Shown piece after piece: positions 1 to 7,955 of a DNA stretch of 19,283 bases. The position numbers and the translations under genes are program-made. Within the stretch, counting starts at the first letter, position 1, and each line of letters starts with the position of its first letter. Under the pieces are notes generated by a model. That model was not told the origin of the DNA. It saw only the letters and a program-made list of their open reading frames with translations, and made no database searches. The DNA comes from CAZQKE01 sp964593865 (GTDB lineage: Bacteria; Chloroflexota; Anaerolineae; JAAYZQ01), in assembly GCA_964593865.1 (NCBI GenBank), contig CAZQKE010000039.1, forward strand, positions 1 to 19,283. The letters run 5' to 3'.

Positions 1-119
1 ACCGAGGCCGCCGTGTGGGCCGTGCGGGCCGGGTGCGAAAGATGGAGGAAATCCCCCATTGACGGGGCCTGCCGGGGGTGATAGAATGAAGGCAACCCTG
101 AACCCTGCGGAGAGATGCT
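1..119. other. Left edge, no gene assigned
   Basis: No gene can be assigned. In the plus strand, one frame closes with TGA at 60-62 and another with TGA at 79-81; either could be the tail of a gene that starts outside the window. MauD-type proteins are often preceded by a MauE/DoxX-like membrane gene, so such a gene may end here, but the few residues visible are not diagnostic. Confidence 0.3.
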
Positions 120-683
120 GTGAGCCAGAGCCGGACCGAAGCGTTGATCTTGATGCTGATGGGCATCGTCATCCTGCTGATGGTCGCCATTGGGGGTTTG
201 TTCTTCCGCATGATGGAATTGCAGCGGGCGGTGTTGGCCGCCTTGCAGCCCTTCCAGGCCGTCGAAGCGCCGGAGGGGTTGGCGGTGGGTAGCCCGGCGC
301 CCGAGTTCACCCTGCCCGACACCGAAGGGCAGGAGGTCTCGCCGGCCGACTTTGCCGGGCAACGGCTGTTGTTGGTCTTTGCCTCGCCCCACTGCTCGGC
401 CTGTCGGGAGATGTACCCCCATCTGAAGGCGTTCAGCGCAGAAAACCCGGAGATTCAAGTGGTGATGATCTCCAATGGTATGGCAGAGGAGAACCGTCGG
501 CTGGTGGAAGAGCAAGGGTTTGGGTTTCCGGTGTTGCTTTGGGAAGATGCGGTGGCAGGCGCGTACCGGGTGCCTGGCACGCCGTTCTTCTATGTGGTGG
601 ACGGGGAAGGCGTGATCGTCGGCGAGGGCTTTGCCGGCACACGGGAGCAACTGGAGGAACTGGTCAAGACCGGTAGTAGATGA
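120..683 (+). CDS. Membrane-anchored MauD/TlpA-like thioredoxin-fold protein
   Basis: A 187-residue thiol-disulfide protein predicted to act outside the cytoplasmic membrane. Residues about 9-29 form one hydrophobic segment (signal anchor), followed by a short linker and a redoxin domain from about residue 55 that opens with GSPAPEFTLPD. The active-site CxxC is CSAC at residues 92-95, after VFASPH, and the cis-proline loop GTPFFYVV is present (Pro155). N-terminal anchor plus redoxin domain resembles MauD, the factor needed for disulfide formation in methylamine dehydrogenase small subunit, but no methylamine dehydrogenase gene is visible, so MauD is a family label and not a function. The start is GTG at 120, with GGAGAG at 109-114. 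The gene downstream encodes a secreted eight-cysteine peptide, a plausible client. TlpA/ResA-type reductase is the alternative role. Confidence 0.88.
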   Translation: MSQSRTEALILMLMGIVILLMVAIGGLFFRMMELQRAVLAALQPFQAVEAPEGLAVGSPAPEFTLPDTEGQEVSPADFAGQRLLLVFASPHCSACREMYPHLKAFSAENPEIQVVMISNGMAEENRRLVEEQGFGFPVLLWEDAVAGAYRVPGTPFFYVVDGEGVIVGEGFAGTREQLEELVKTGSR

Positions 684-762
684 TGGATAATGAGAGGAGG
701 TGGTGCTTATATCCAAAATGGTTGGAGATCTGACCTGGACTAATTTCAAGGGGGTGACGAAA

Positions 763-1056
763 ATGATTAAGCGTGGAAAGATGCAGAAGGCAATCTTGGG
801 CACGCTGGCGGTGATGATGGTGGCATCGTTGTTGCTGACTATGGTAGTTTTTGCTGCACCCGGTCCCCAGAAAGCGGGTCATCCGGCAGTGCTTCGCGTC
901 TCGGCAGGCAACCATGTGGAAGATTGGTGTGAGTTCAGGTATTTTTGCGATAGAACCTGTGCACCACCCAATCCACTCCGGGTAAGATGGTGCTGGTGGT
1001 GCCACAATAGCGGCTCAGGATGTGTTGTCTGGTGCGACAACAAATGTGCTAATTGA
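763..1056 (+). CDS. Small secreted peptide with eight cysteines
   Basis: A 97-residue protein of no family I recognise. Residues 1-32 are a typical signal peptide: basic start (MIKRGKMQK), a hydrophobic core and a VFA-A cleavage site near residue 31-32. The predicted mature part is about 65 residues, with cysteines at 56, 62, 66, 77, 80, 87, 91 and 95, all in the last 42 residues, and five tryptophans. An even number of closely spaced cysteines suggests a disulfide-stabilised fold. ATG 763 is chosen because AGGGGGTGA lies just upstream; in-frame GTG 700 and ATG 718 are also possible but poorly spaced from the AGGAGG at 695-700. It lies 79 bases after the thioredoxin-fold gene, which may oxidise it. 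The DNA at 901-1060 is about 51% GC by hand count, below its neighbours. A metal-binding peptide is an alternative. Confidence 0.72.
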   Translation: MIKRGKMQKAILGTLAVMMVASLLLTMVVFAAPGPQKAGHPAVLRVSAGNHVEDWCEFRYFCDRTCAPPNPLRVRWCWWCHNSGSGCVVWCDNKCAN

Positions 1057-1135
1057 TGGAGGCAGGCCACCCTCGATTCCAACATCGGATCAGCGACTGT
1101 CTGAAAACTAAAACAGGTGGAGCATTCGTTAGAAG

Positions 1136-1164
1136 TTGCGAATTCTCCATCAGTCGCTTATTCT
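1136..1164 (+). promoter_or_regulatory. Possible sigma70-type promoter for the first solute-binding lipoprotein
   Basis: TTGCGA at 1136-1141 and TATTCT at 1159-1164 are separated by 17 bases, each matching four of six consensus positions. It lies 14 bases before ATG 1178. The resulting leader would be very short but would just contain the GTGGAG ribosome-binding site, so the call is weak. Confidence 0.3.
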
Positions 1165-1177
1165 ACGTGGAGACAAA

Positions 1178-3769
1178 ATGCGCCGCAACCGACCTGTCCG
1201 TATGCTACTCATGATCCATATCCTCACTTTGCTGCTGGCGGGCTGTGCTCAACCGGAGCGAACGGCCCTTACCCCTGTCCCCCAACAAACTCCCACGTCG
1301 GCCGGGGTTGTAGAACCAGCAACCGTCATCACCTTCGCTTGCTTTTCCCAGTTGCTGGACGACTACGAACGGCTGGCCCAAGAATTCCACTCCACCCACC
1401 CGGACCTTGCCATCCATGTGATCACCGTCGAGGATGTCCTCGGCTCCGACGCCACAACCTTCCAGGAAGCCTTGCCCCTGCTTGCGTCTCAGGCCGATGC
1501 CTTTGCCTATCCTCTCCCTCAACCCGGCGCAGAACAGGGCCAGGTCCTCGACCTGACACCCTTTCTGGAGACAGACCCTACTTTCGAGGCGGAGGACTTT
1601 TTTCCAGGCGTCTTGCAAGCCTACCGTTGGCAGGGGGGCACTTGGGCCTTGCCGGGCAACCTGGACCTGTCTCTGATTGCCTATGACCAGGAACGGTTCG
1701 ATGCCGCAGGGGTGCCCTACCCCTCCATCGGTTGGAGCTACGACGAATTCGTGGCGACGGCCCGGCAACTGACCCATCACCGGGAGGGGGAGGTGGAGTA
1801 TGGCTTTCTGGACCCCGGAAGTGAGGGGGTGCTCTCGTTCGTCCGCGGGCGGGCCGGGGTGTTGGTGAACCGGGAGGTCTGGCCGTGGCAGCCGCTGCTG
1901 GACCGGCCGGAGGTGGTCGAAGCGGTGCAGTGGTACGCCGACCTGGTTCTCAAATACGAGGTGATGCCCAACGCGGGGCAGATGGAGGAGTCTTTGCTTG
2001 CCGACCTGTACCGGAACCGGACGGCGATGTGGGTGGACACGCTGACGGGGGTGGAAGGTGGCGAGAGAGAGGAGTTGGTGGGAGTTGTGCCCTTTCCCGC
2101 CGGGCCGTACCCGGCCCACGCGCTCACGACATGGGGGTACTTTGTGAGCGCGGGAACGGCTCATCCCCAAACTGCCTGGCGTTGGCTGGTCTTTCTGACG
2201 CGGCAAGGAGGAATCGGCGGTGGTATCCCGCCGCGCCGTTCGGTGGCTGAGGCGAGCGGGTTCTGGGAAAAGGTGAGCGAGGGAAGGGCGGCGGTGTACC
2301 GTCATGCCCTGGAGAATGCCTTTTTCCCGCCGGGGTGGGAGGTAGAAGAAGCGCTGCACGAGGCCCTCAGAGCGGTGTTGAGGGGAGAGAAAGAAGCCGC
2401 AGAGGCCCTGACCGAAGCCCAGGAGAGCCTCTCGAATCTCCTGGCGGAACCGGAAGCGCCCTCCACACCGGTAGCAGCCACCAGGCCCATCCCCAAGCCC
2501 TCCCCCGTCCAGGCAAGGAGCATCACCTTTGTCCCGGAAATCTTTCCCAGTCCGGCCATCCGGGAGAAATATGGGAAATTGGCCGATCTTTTTCAGGAAA
2601 CCCATCCCCACATCCATATCCGTCTCGGCTCCATTTCGCCGCCGTCTACACCTTTTAGCCCGATCCGGCTCATGGCTCAGGAGAGCGATTGTTTCTCCTG
2701 GAACATGCTCCCCGGCGGGACAGAGCGCCAATATATCCTGAACGTGCAACCTCTGCTAGAGGCCGACACCGCATTCCCGCTGGATGACTTCTTTCCCCAA
2801 GTCCTGGACACCGCTCGGTGGGAAGGGGACCTGTGGGCGTTGCCCTATGCCATTGCCCCGCCCGTGATCCATTACAACAAGGATCTCTTTGACGCTGCGG
2901 GAGTGGCCTATCCCCAACCAGATTGGACGTGGGATGACTTTGTAGCAACTGCGGTGGCCCTGACCGACGGCCAAGGGGCGAGCAAGCAGTACGGCTTTGG
3001 CGTCATGCAGTTTGAGTTGGTCCGTCAGTTTGTGCAACAACAAGCCGGCCTGCTGTGGGATGTGACGGTTGTTCCTCCACGGCCCCGGCTGGATGATCCT
3101 GCCGTGGTGGAGGCGACACGCCGCCTGGCCGATCTGGTGCGGGTGTACAAAGTGATGGAACCGATCTCCCCTCCCAATGCCGAGACATGGTTCGACCAAC
3201 TCTGGCGATGGGAGGCGATGAAAAACGCAGGCAGGATTGCCATGTGGCTAGATTACTCGGTCCCGACCGTCCTGAACGAAGCCGACCTTCCCGAATTTCA
3301 GACAGGCATGGCGCCTCTGCCGCAGGGCGAAGGCAGTCTGGAGTCGCGGGTCTACTTTTTCTACATATCGGCCGAGGCCGAACATCCAGAAGATTGCTGG
3401 GCATGGCTCGAGTTCCTGACCGGACAGGCTCTCAAGCCGGGAGCCTTTCCGGCGCGCCGCTCCTTGGTCGAGTCCGACCTGTTTCGGGAACAGGTGACGG
3501 AGGAAGAGGCCGAGGCTTTGCTGTTCTCGGTGGAGCATAGCGATTCTGTCAATCTTCAGATTGGCAGCATGTATCCGGAGCTTGTACGGGTTTACGACTG
3601 GTTCGACCGGGCCTATGTCGAGATCGTAGAGGGAGGCGATGCGGAACAGGTGTTGGGGGAAGCACAACGCAAGGCAGAATCTTTTGTCTTCTGCTTGCAG
3701 CAACAGGGGCGTTTCGACGATCAAGAAGCGGCCCTGGCTTGCGCCCGCCAGGCAGACCCAGAGTATTGA
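1178..3769 (+). CDS. Tandem (two-module) family 1 solute-binding lipoprotein
   Basis: An 863-residue lipoprotein made of two extracellular solute-binding modules of the sugar-binding (ABC family 1) type. The signal peptide ends in lipobox LLLAGC, so Cys23 would be lipidated. Module 1 spans about 45-420, a proline-rich linker about 425-446, and module 2 about 447-863. Both modules share the blocks DFFPxVL, WALP, FDAAGVxYP, W-x-x-DFVATA and, near the end, R-R-S with HP...WxWLxFLT. Module 2 has exactly four cysteines (505, 740, 839, 855); module 1 has only one. ATG 1178 is chosen over TTG 1136 because GTGGAG precedes it and it starts the signal peptide directly. No permease or ATPase gene for import is adjacent, so the protein may serve a remote transporter or act as a sensor. 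It is a paralogue of the gene at 4068. The ligand cannot be inferred. Confidence 0.85.
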   Translation: MRRNRPVRMLLMIHILTLLLAGCAQPERTALTPVPQQTPTSAGVVEPATVITFACFSQLLDDYERLAQEFHSTHPDLAIHVITVEDVLGSDATTFQEALPLLASQADAFAYPLPQPGAEQGQVLDLTPFLETDPTFEAEDFFPGVLQAYRWQGGTWALPGNLDLSLIAYDQERFDAAGVPYPSIGWSYDEFVATARQLTHHREGEVEYGFLDPGSEGVLSFVRGRAGVLVNREVWPWQPLLDRPEVVEAVQWYADLVLKYEVMPNAGQMEESLLADLYRNRTAMWVDTLTGVEGGEREELVGVVPFPAGPYPAHALTTWGYFVSAGTAHPQTAWRWLVFLTRQGGIGGGIPPRRSVAEASGFWEKVSEGRAAVYRHALENAFFPPGWEVEEALHEALRAVLRGEKEAAEALTEAQESLSNLLAEPEAPSTPVAATRPIPKPSPVQARSITFVPEIFPSPAIREKYGKLADLFQETHPHIHIRLGSISPPSTPFSPIRLMAQESDCFSWNMLPGGTERQYILNVQPLLEADTAFPLDDFFPQVLDTARWEGDLWALPYAIAPPVIHYNKDLFDAAGVAYPQPDWTWDDFVATAVALTDGQGASKQYGFGVMQFELVRQFVQQQAGLLWDVTVVPPRPRLDDPAVVEATRRLADLVRVYKVMEPISPPNAETWFDQLWRWEAMKNAGRIAMWLDYSVPTVLNEADLPEFQTGMAPLPQGEGSLESRVYFFYISAEAEHPEDCWAWLEFLTGQALKPGAFPARRSLVESDLFREQVTEEEAEALLFSVEHSDSVNLQIGSMYPELVRVYDWFDRAYVEIVEGGDAEQVLGEAQRKAESFVFCLQQQGRFDDQEAALACARQADPEY

Positions 3770-3770
3770 A

Positions 3771-4067
3771 GTTAGAGGCGGGATGTTGGAACTAGTCTAT
3801 CGCCTGCGGGAACTCGCCCCCGACCTCCCCCTGATGCTCATCACCGCCGCCCCAGCCGCGAGACAGCGGTCCTGGCCCTGCGGCTGGGGGTGGACGACTA
3901 TTTGACCAAACCCCTTGACCTGAAGAAAGTACGGGCCACCGTGGCCCGCCTGACGGCCCCCCGGAGCCGGGAGGAGGAGCAGCGATGGCAGGCGGAACAG
4001 TTGGCCCGCGCCCGGCCCCGGCTGGCGGAAGCAGAGCGGATCACCCAGAAAAGATTTGGTATGGATC
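3771..4067 (+). pseudogene. Frameshifted, 5'-truncated response-regulator receiver fragment
   Basis: From 3783 the frame reads MLELVYRLRELAPDLPLMLITAA, then loses sense. Moving one frame at the four-C run at 3850-3853 continues as SRETAVLALRLGVDDYLTKP and on through LDLKKVRATVARLTAP. Together this is the second half of a CheY-like receiver: helix 3, strand 4 with the conserved Thr (ITA), helix 4, the Y of strand 5 and the conserved Lys in LTKP. The first half, including the phosphoacceptor Asp, is missing because the stop of the preceding lipoprotein gene lies directly upstream. One lost C would explain the frameshift. After the receiver part comes a charged helical stretch that runs into the next gene's start. 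Remnant of a two-component gene, possibly broken when the lipoprotein genes were duplicated or inserted. A sequencing error at the C run could remove the frameshift but not the truncation. Confidence 0.72.
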
Positions 4068-6524
4068 ATGAAACTCGTCAATCTTTTTGCTCTTATCCTG
4101 CTCTTGAGCGCCTGCGTCGGCATCCCCGGCACACCGCCCCCCCAAGACCCGATCACCCTGGCGTTCATAACCTGGCCATCGGCGCCGCCGGGCCTGTGGC
4201 AGGAACTCATCTCTACCTTTGAGCAGGACAATCCTGCCATCCATATCGAGCCGTACTACCGGGAAATCCCCACCGATTGGCCCAAGCAGGCCGACGTTGC
4301 CCTGGGGCCGGGCTTGGTCTGGTACCAGGAGGCGGGGAACCGAGGGTGGCTGCTCGACCTGGCCCCTTTCATCGAGTCCGACCCTGAATTCGAGACCGAG
4401 GACTTTTACCCAGGCATCCTGTCCCTCTTTCAGCAAAAGGAGCACACCTGGGCTATCCCGACAAACGTGATCCTGTCCGTCCTTGTCTATTCCCCCGACC
4501 TGTTCCGCGAGGTCGGAGCGCCCCTTCCCCGACCTGATTGGACCTGGACCGATCTGTTCGAGGCTGCCCGGCGGATCGCCAACTCGGACTCTGGGCAGAA
4601 GCGTTACGGCTTTCTCGATTGGGCAGGCGTATCGGCCGAAGATTGGATCGCCGAACAAAGCGGCGGCCTCTACCGACAGCAGGGCAACCGCATGGCGCCC
4701 GACCTGGACCGGCCCCAAGTCCGGCAGGCAGTGGCCGACTATTTGACCCTGGCCGATCAGATCACCGTCTTGTCCTCCAGGCCGGGGACCCTGTCTACAA
4801 AGGAGATTCTGGACCGCATTGCGCGGGGAGAGGTAGGTATGGCAGTACTGCCTTTGTATGCCGTCAGCGGCGACCTGGACCGTTACCCCAATCTGGCCCT
4901 CGCCCCCCTACCGCCGGGAGATCTGGCGGCCTCAATCGCCCTTTCCCCTGGGAATGAATTGGCCGTTAGCGCAGGCACGGCGCATCCTCAAGCCGCCTGG
5001 CGCTGGGTGCGTTTCCTGAGCCGACAGAACCTGGGCGATTTCTCGCCGGGCACGCTCCCGGCCCGCCGCTCCGTGGCCGAACTGAGCGGAACCTGGGAGC
5101 AGATGCCGCCCCAAGCAGTCGAGGTAGTCCAGGCTACGTTGGAGAACCAGGCCGGACGCCCCCACCTGGCCCTCGCCCCCGACATCGGCGCCGTCTATGA
5201 GGCGCTGGGCGCGGCCCTGGTCTACATCCAGGAAGAAGGGATGGACATCGGGACGGCACTGGCGAACGCGCAACAAGAAGCTCTGGCCGACATCCAGACC
5301 CGGCAGGCACAACAGGTTGCGGCGACGGCAGAGCCTTTGCGGGTTGCGCCCCCTCCAGGGGCGACAGAGACGACGCTAGAGTTCCTGGTACCCGCCGATG
5401 AGCAGCTCTACCGGGCAGCCGCCGAGGCCTTTGAGAACGAACATCCGGGCTGGCATATCCAGGTGAGGGCGATGGGAACCTCATCGCCCACAGGTTGCCT
5501 GGCCACGGGCCTTGATGCTGACGCCTTGACGGCGGTTCGGACCTGGGCGCTGCTGGCCGAGCTAACGCCCCTGGCCGAGGCCGATCCCCATTTTTCTCCC
5601 GACGAGTTCTGGCCCCAGGCCCTGGCAGCCGTCACCTGGCAGGGGCGGCTTTACGGGCTGCCCGGCGCGGTCAGCCCCCTGGTACTGGCTTACAACCCGG
5701 CCGTCTTGGAACAGGCCGGGCAGACTCCCCCTACCCCCGACTGGACGGTGGAAGAGATGTTGCTGGCCGCCGAACAAATCACAGCCGGAGGCCGGGCTTT
5801 TGGCTATCTGCCCCAATCCCGCGAGGTCCCGTTCCTGCTGGAACAACAAGGGGTTTCGCTGTTCAGCGCCGACGCTCCGCACTTTGCCGATCCCCAGGTC
5901 CTCCAGGCGGTGGAGCGGCTGCGCCGTCTGGGGGGCGAGCAGGTAAGCGTCCCGGTCCCCTTTTCCGATGCCGTCTCCTTGATCCAGGCTGGCCGCGTAG
6001 GCATGTGGTTCGAGGTATTCAACTACTGGCCTGCCGATACCTGGCCGGATGGAAGGGAGGTCACGGCGATCCGGCTGCGTCCCGGCACAGCGTTACCGCT
6101 GCGGGTCACGATGTACGGCCTGGCGGCGGGCGGCCCGCAACCGCAACGGTGCTGGACATGGATCCGCTTTCTGGCCCAACAAGGCGTCACCGCTTCGGGT
6201 GAGGTGCCGGCCCTGCGCCGCCTGGCGGAAAAGGGAGGGACGGGGGAAGCGGCGTGGGCCGCTTCCCTGGCCGCTTTGCAGCAGAGCCAGGCAGAGCCGA
6301 TCCGTGACACCCCCGTCGAGGACTGGGCGACGTGGTGGTTCGTCCAGGCTCTGGACCGGGCTGCCCGGACGGGCGATCTGGAAACCGCTTTGCAAGAGGC
6401 CCAGGACAAGGCGGAAGCGTTCACCGCCTGTCTGGGGCCGACGGGCCACCGGGACCTGCGCCGCGTCCGGGACTGTGCAGCACAGACCGATCCCGAACAC
6501 CCCCTGGCCCATCTCACTCCCTGA
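4068..6524 (+). CDS. Second tandem (two-module) solute-binding lipoprotein
   Basis: An 818-residue paralogue of the lipoprotein at 1178. The signal peptide ends in lipobox LLLSAC, with Cys16 as the lipid site. Module 1 covers about 25-420 and module 2 about 430-818. Both carry the family blocks: DFYPGIL, TWAIP, PDWTWTDLFEAA, SAGTAHPQAAWRWVRFLS and PARRSVAELSG in module 1; DEFWPQAL, LYGLP, PDWTVEEM, CWTWIRFL and PALRRLAE in module 2. Module 1 contains no cysteine, while module 2 has four (477, 695, 788, 803), at positions that correspond to the four in the paralogue. ATG 4068 is chosen over in-frame TTG 4056 because it starts the signal peptide. No importer genes are adjacent; the following operon encodes an exporter-like complex with its own promoter. 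Ligand unknown. Confidence 0.85.
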   Translation: MKLVNLFALILLLSACVGIPGTPPPQDPITLAFITWPSAPPGLWQELISTFEQDNPAIHIEPYYREIPTDWPKQADVALGPGLVWYQEAGNRGWLLDLAPFIESDPEFETEDFYPGILSLFQQKEHTWAIPTNVILSVLVYSPDLFREVGAPLPRPDWTWTDLFEAARRIANSDSGQKRYGFLDWAGVSAEDWIAEQSGGLYRQQGNRMAPDLDRPQVRQAVADYLTLADQITVLSSRPGTLSTKEILDRIARGEVGMAVLPLYAVSGDLDRYPNLALAPLPPGDLAASIALSPGNELAVSAGTAHPQAAWRWVRFLSRQNLGDFSPGTLPARRSVAELSGTWEQMPPQAVEVVQATLENQAGRPHLALAPDIGAVYEALGAALVYIQEEGMDIGTALANAQQEALADIQTRQAQQVAATAEPLRVAPPPGATETTLEFLVPADEQLYRAAAEAFENEHPGWHIQVRAMGTSSPTGCLATGLDADALTAVRTWALLAELTPLAEADPHFSPDEFWPQALAAVTWQGRLYGLPGAVSPLVLAYNPAVLEQAGQTPPTPDWTVEEMLLAAEQITAGGRAFGYLPQSREVPFLLEQQGVSLFSADAPHFADPQVLQAVERLRRLGGEQVSVPVPFSDAVSLIQAGRVGMWFEVFNYWPADTWPDGREVTAIRLRPGTALPLRVTMYGLAAGGPQPQRCWTWIRFLAQQGVTASGEVPALRRLAEKGGTGEAAWAASLAALQQSQAEPIRDTPVEDWATWWFVQALDRAARTGDLETALQEAQDKAEAFTACLGPTGHRDLRRVRDCAAQTDPEHPLAHLTP

Positions 6525-6539
6525 TTCCGACGGCATGGC

Positions 6540-6568
6540 TTGCTTCCTGCCCCTTCCTGTGGTATCAT
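6540..6568 (+). promoter_or_regulatory. Putative sigma70 promoter of the adaptor-permease-ATPase operon
   Basis: TTGCTT at 6540-6545 and TATCAT at 6563-6568 are 17 bases apart, in the 72-base gap after the second lipoprotein gene. Transcription would start near 6575, leaving a leader of about 22 bases with a GGGAGA ribosome-binding site before ATG 6597. This suggests the efflux operon is transcribed independently of the lipoprotein genes. Confidence 0.5.
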
Positions 6569-6596
6569 ACCCAGGCCGCCAGCGGGAGAAACGCCT

Positions 6597-7949
6597 ATGA
6601 GACGAACAGCCCTTTGGCTCCTCACTCTGGTTTTGTTGCTGACCGCCTGCGTCCCCGGTGCGACGCCGGTTCCACCGCCCACGCCCACCCCCCTGCCCAC
6701 GCCCGTCGTCCCCGAAAAGCCCACCTACACCGTCCAACGGGGCGACGTTGTGGAAACCCTGACCTTCACCGGGCGCGTCTCGCCCGTGGAGGAAGCCGAA
6801 CTCTACTTTCGCACCGACGGGCGCGTGCTCCGCGTCCATGTCGCCCGGGGCGATACCGTTCAGAGCGGCGACCTCCTGGCCGAGCTGGATGTAGCCGCCC
6901 TGCACCGCCAACTGGCCCAGGCCCAACTGGCCCTGGAAGCAGCCCGGACCGACTTGGAGAGCGCGCAGGCGCAGCGGGCCTATGAACTGGCCCGCGCCCA
7001 GCTCTACCTGGAACTGGAACAGATCGCCCTGCGCAAGCTCAAAGCCTATGACCCCAACCTGGACGTGGCCGTGGCCCAGGCCGAACTGGATCGGGCGACC
7101 GTGGAACTGCAACAGGCTCAGGCCGCCTACGACGCCGTGAAGGAGCTGCCCGATATTGCCATGCGGCCCGAAGCCCAGGCCCTGCAACAGGCCACCCTGG
7201 CCTACGCGCGGGCCAAAGCCGCCTACGACCGGGCCGTCCGGCAGGCGGCCCAACACGCCTACGACATCCAGAGCCAGCAGAAGCGGGTGGCGCTGGCCCA
7301 ACTCGAAGTGGAACGCCTGCAAAAGGGTGTGGACCCCCGCCTGGAGCAGGCCGTCACCCGCGCCGAACTGGACCTGGCCGACCTGCAAGCCCAGATCACC
7401 GACACCCTCATCCTGGCCCCCTTTGACGGCCGGGTGATGGCCGTGAGCATCGCCGCCGGGGACGCGGTAGAAGCCTTCAAGCCGGTCCTCGTCATCGCCG
7501 ACCCCGCCGAGTTGGAGGTCACTGCCGAGCTTTCCGCCGAGGAGATGGGACGCTTGAGCGAAGGCCAGGCGGCCACCCTCATCCCCCTCGAATATCCGGG
7601 ACAAGAGATCTCGGGCGCCATCCGCTCCCTGCCCTACCCCTACGGCTCCGGCGGCAGCGCCATGGGGTTGGAAGGGGCCGACCGCACCACCCACCTGACC
7701 GTGGATTTTGGGGATCTGGCCGTGGAGCCGGGCGACCTGGTGCGCGTTACCGTCGTTTTGGAGCGCAAGGAGAACGTCCTGTGGCTGCCCCCGGCTGCCA
7801 TCCGCACCTTTGAAGGGCGCAAGTTCGTCATCGTCCAGGAAGGGGCCGGTCGGCGCCGCGTGGATGTCACCCTGGGCATCGAAAGCGAGGACCGGGTAGA
7901 GATCGTCTCCGGCCTGGAAGAGGGGGATGTTGTTGTGGGGGATTGGTAA
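6597..7949 (+). CDS. MacA/HlyD-like periplasmic-adaptor lipoprotein
   Basis: A 450-residue membrane-fusion (adaptor) protein of the RND/MacA type. It starts with a lipoprotein signal (LLLTAC) and a proline/threonine-rich tether (PPPTPTPLPTP). Next come the first half of a biotinyl-lipoyl-like domain (YTVQRGDVVETLTFTGRV ... GRVLRVHVARGDTVQSGDLLAELD), a long Ala/Gln/Leu-rich coiled-coil hairpin (about residues 100-265), the second lipoyl half (LILAPFDGRVMAVSIAAGDAV), then beta-barrel and membrane-proximal domains to the C-terminus. ATG 6597 has GGGAGA upstream and opens the signal peptide; an earlier in-frame start would lie before the likely transcription start. The stop is six bases before the permease gene. 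In a cell without a TolC-bearing outer membrane the adaptor would sit on the outer face of the cytoplasmic membrane. Substrate unknown. Confidence 0.9.
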   Translation: MRRTALWLLTLVLLLTACVPGATPVPPPTPTPLPTPVVPEKPTYTVQRGDVVETLTFTGRVSPVEEAELYFRTDGRVLRVHVARGDTVQSGDLLAELDVAALHRQLAQAQLALEAARTDLESAQAQRAYELARAQLYLELEQIALRKLKAYDPNLDVAVAQAELDRATVELQQAQAAYDAVKELPDIAMRPEAQALQQATLAYARAKAAYDRAVRQAAQHAYDIQSQQKRVALAQLEVERLQKGVDPRLEQAVTRAELDLADLQAQITDTLILAPFDGRVMAVSIAAGDAVEAFKPVLVIADPAELEVTAELSAEEMGRLSEGQAATLIPLEYPGQEISGAIRSLPYPYGSGGSAMGLEGADRTTHLTVDFGDLAVEPGDLVRVTVVLERKENVLWLPPAAIRTFEGRKFVIVQEGAGRRRVDVTLGIESEDRVEIVSGLEEGDVVVGDW

Positions 7950-7955
7950 GGGGAC

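Noticed and set aside
763..1056. Methylamine dehydrogenase small subunit (MauA), because a MauD-like gene precedes it and it is rich in Cys and Trp
   Set aside because: At 97 residues it is too short, has eight rather than about twelve cysteines, and no large-subunit gene is present.
1205..2749. A 514-codon open frame on the minus strand
   Set aside because: It lies wholly opposite the first tandem lipoprotein, whose motifs and lipobox are clear. The antisense product is rich in Arg, Gly, Gln and His and has no recognisable motif, as expected of a shadow frame in high-GC DNA.
6093..7694. A 533-codon open frame on the minus strand
   Set aside because: It is antisense to the end of the second lipoprotein and to most of the adaptor gene, is low in complexity and shows no family motif.
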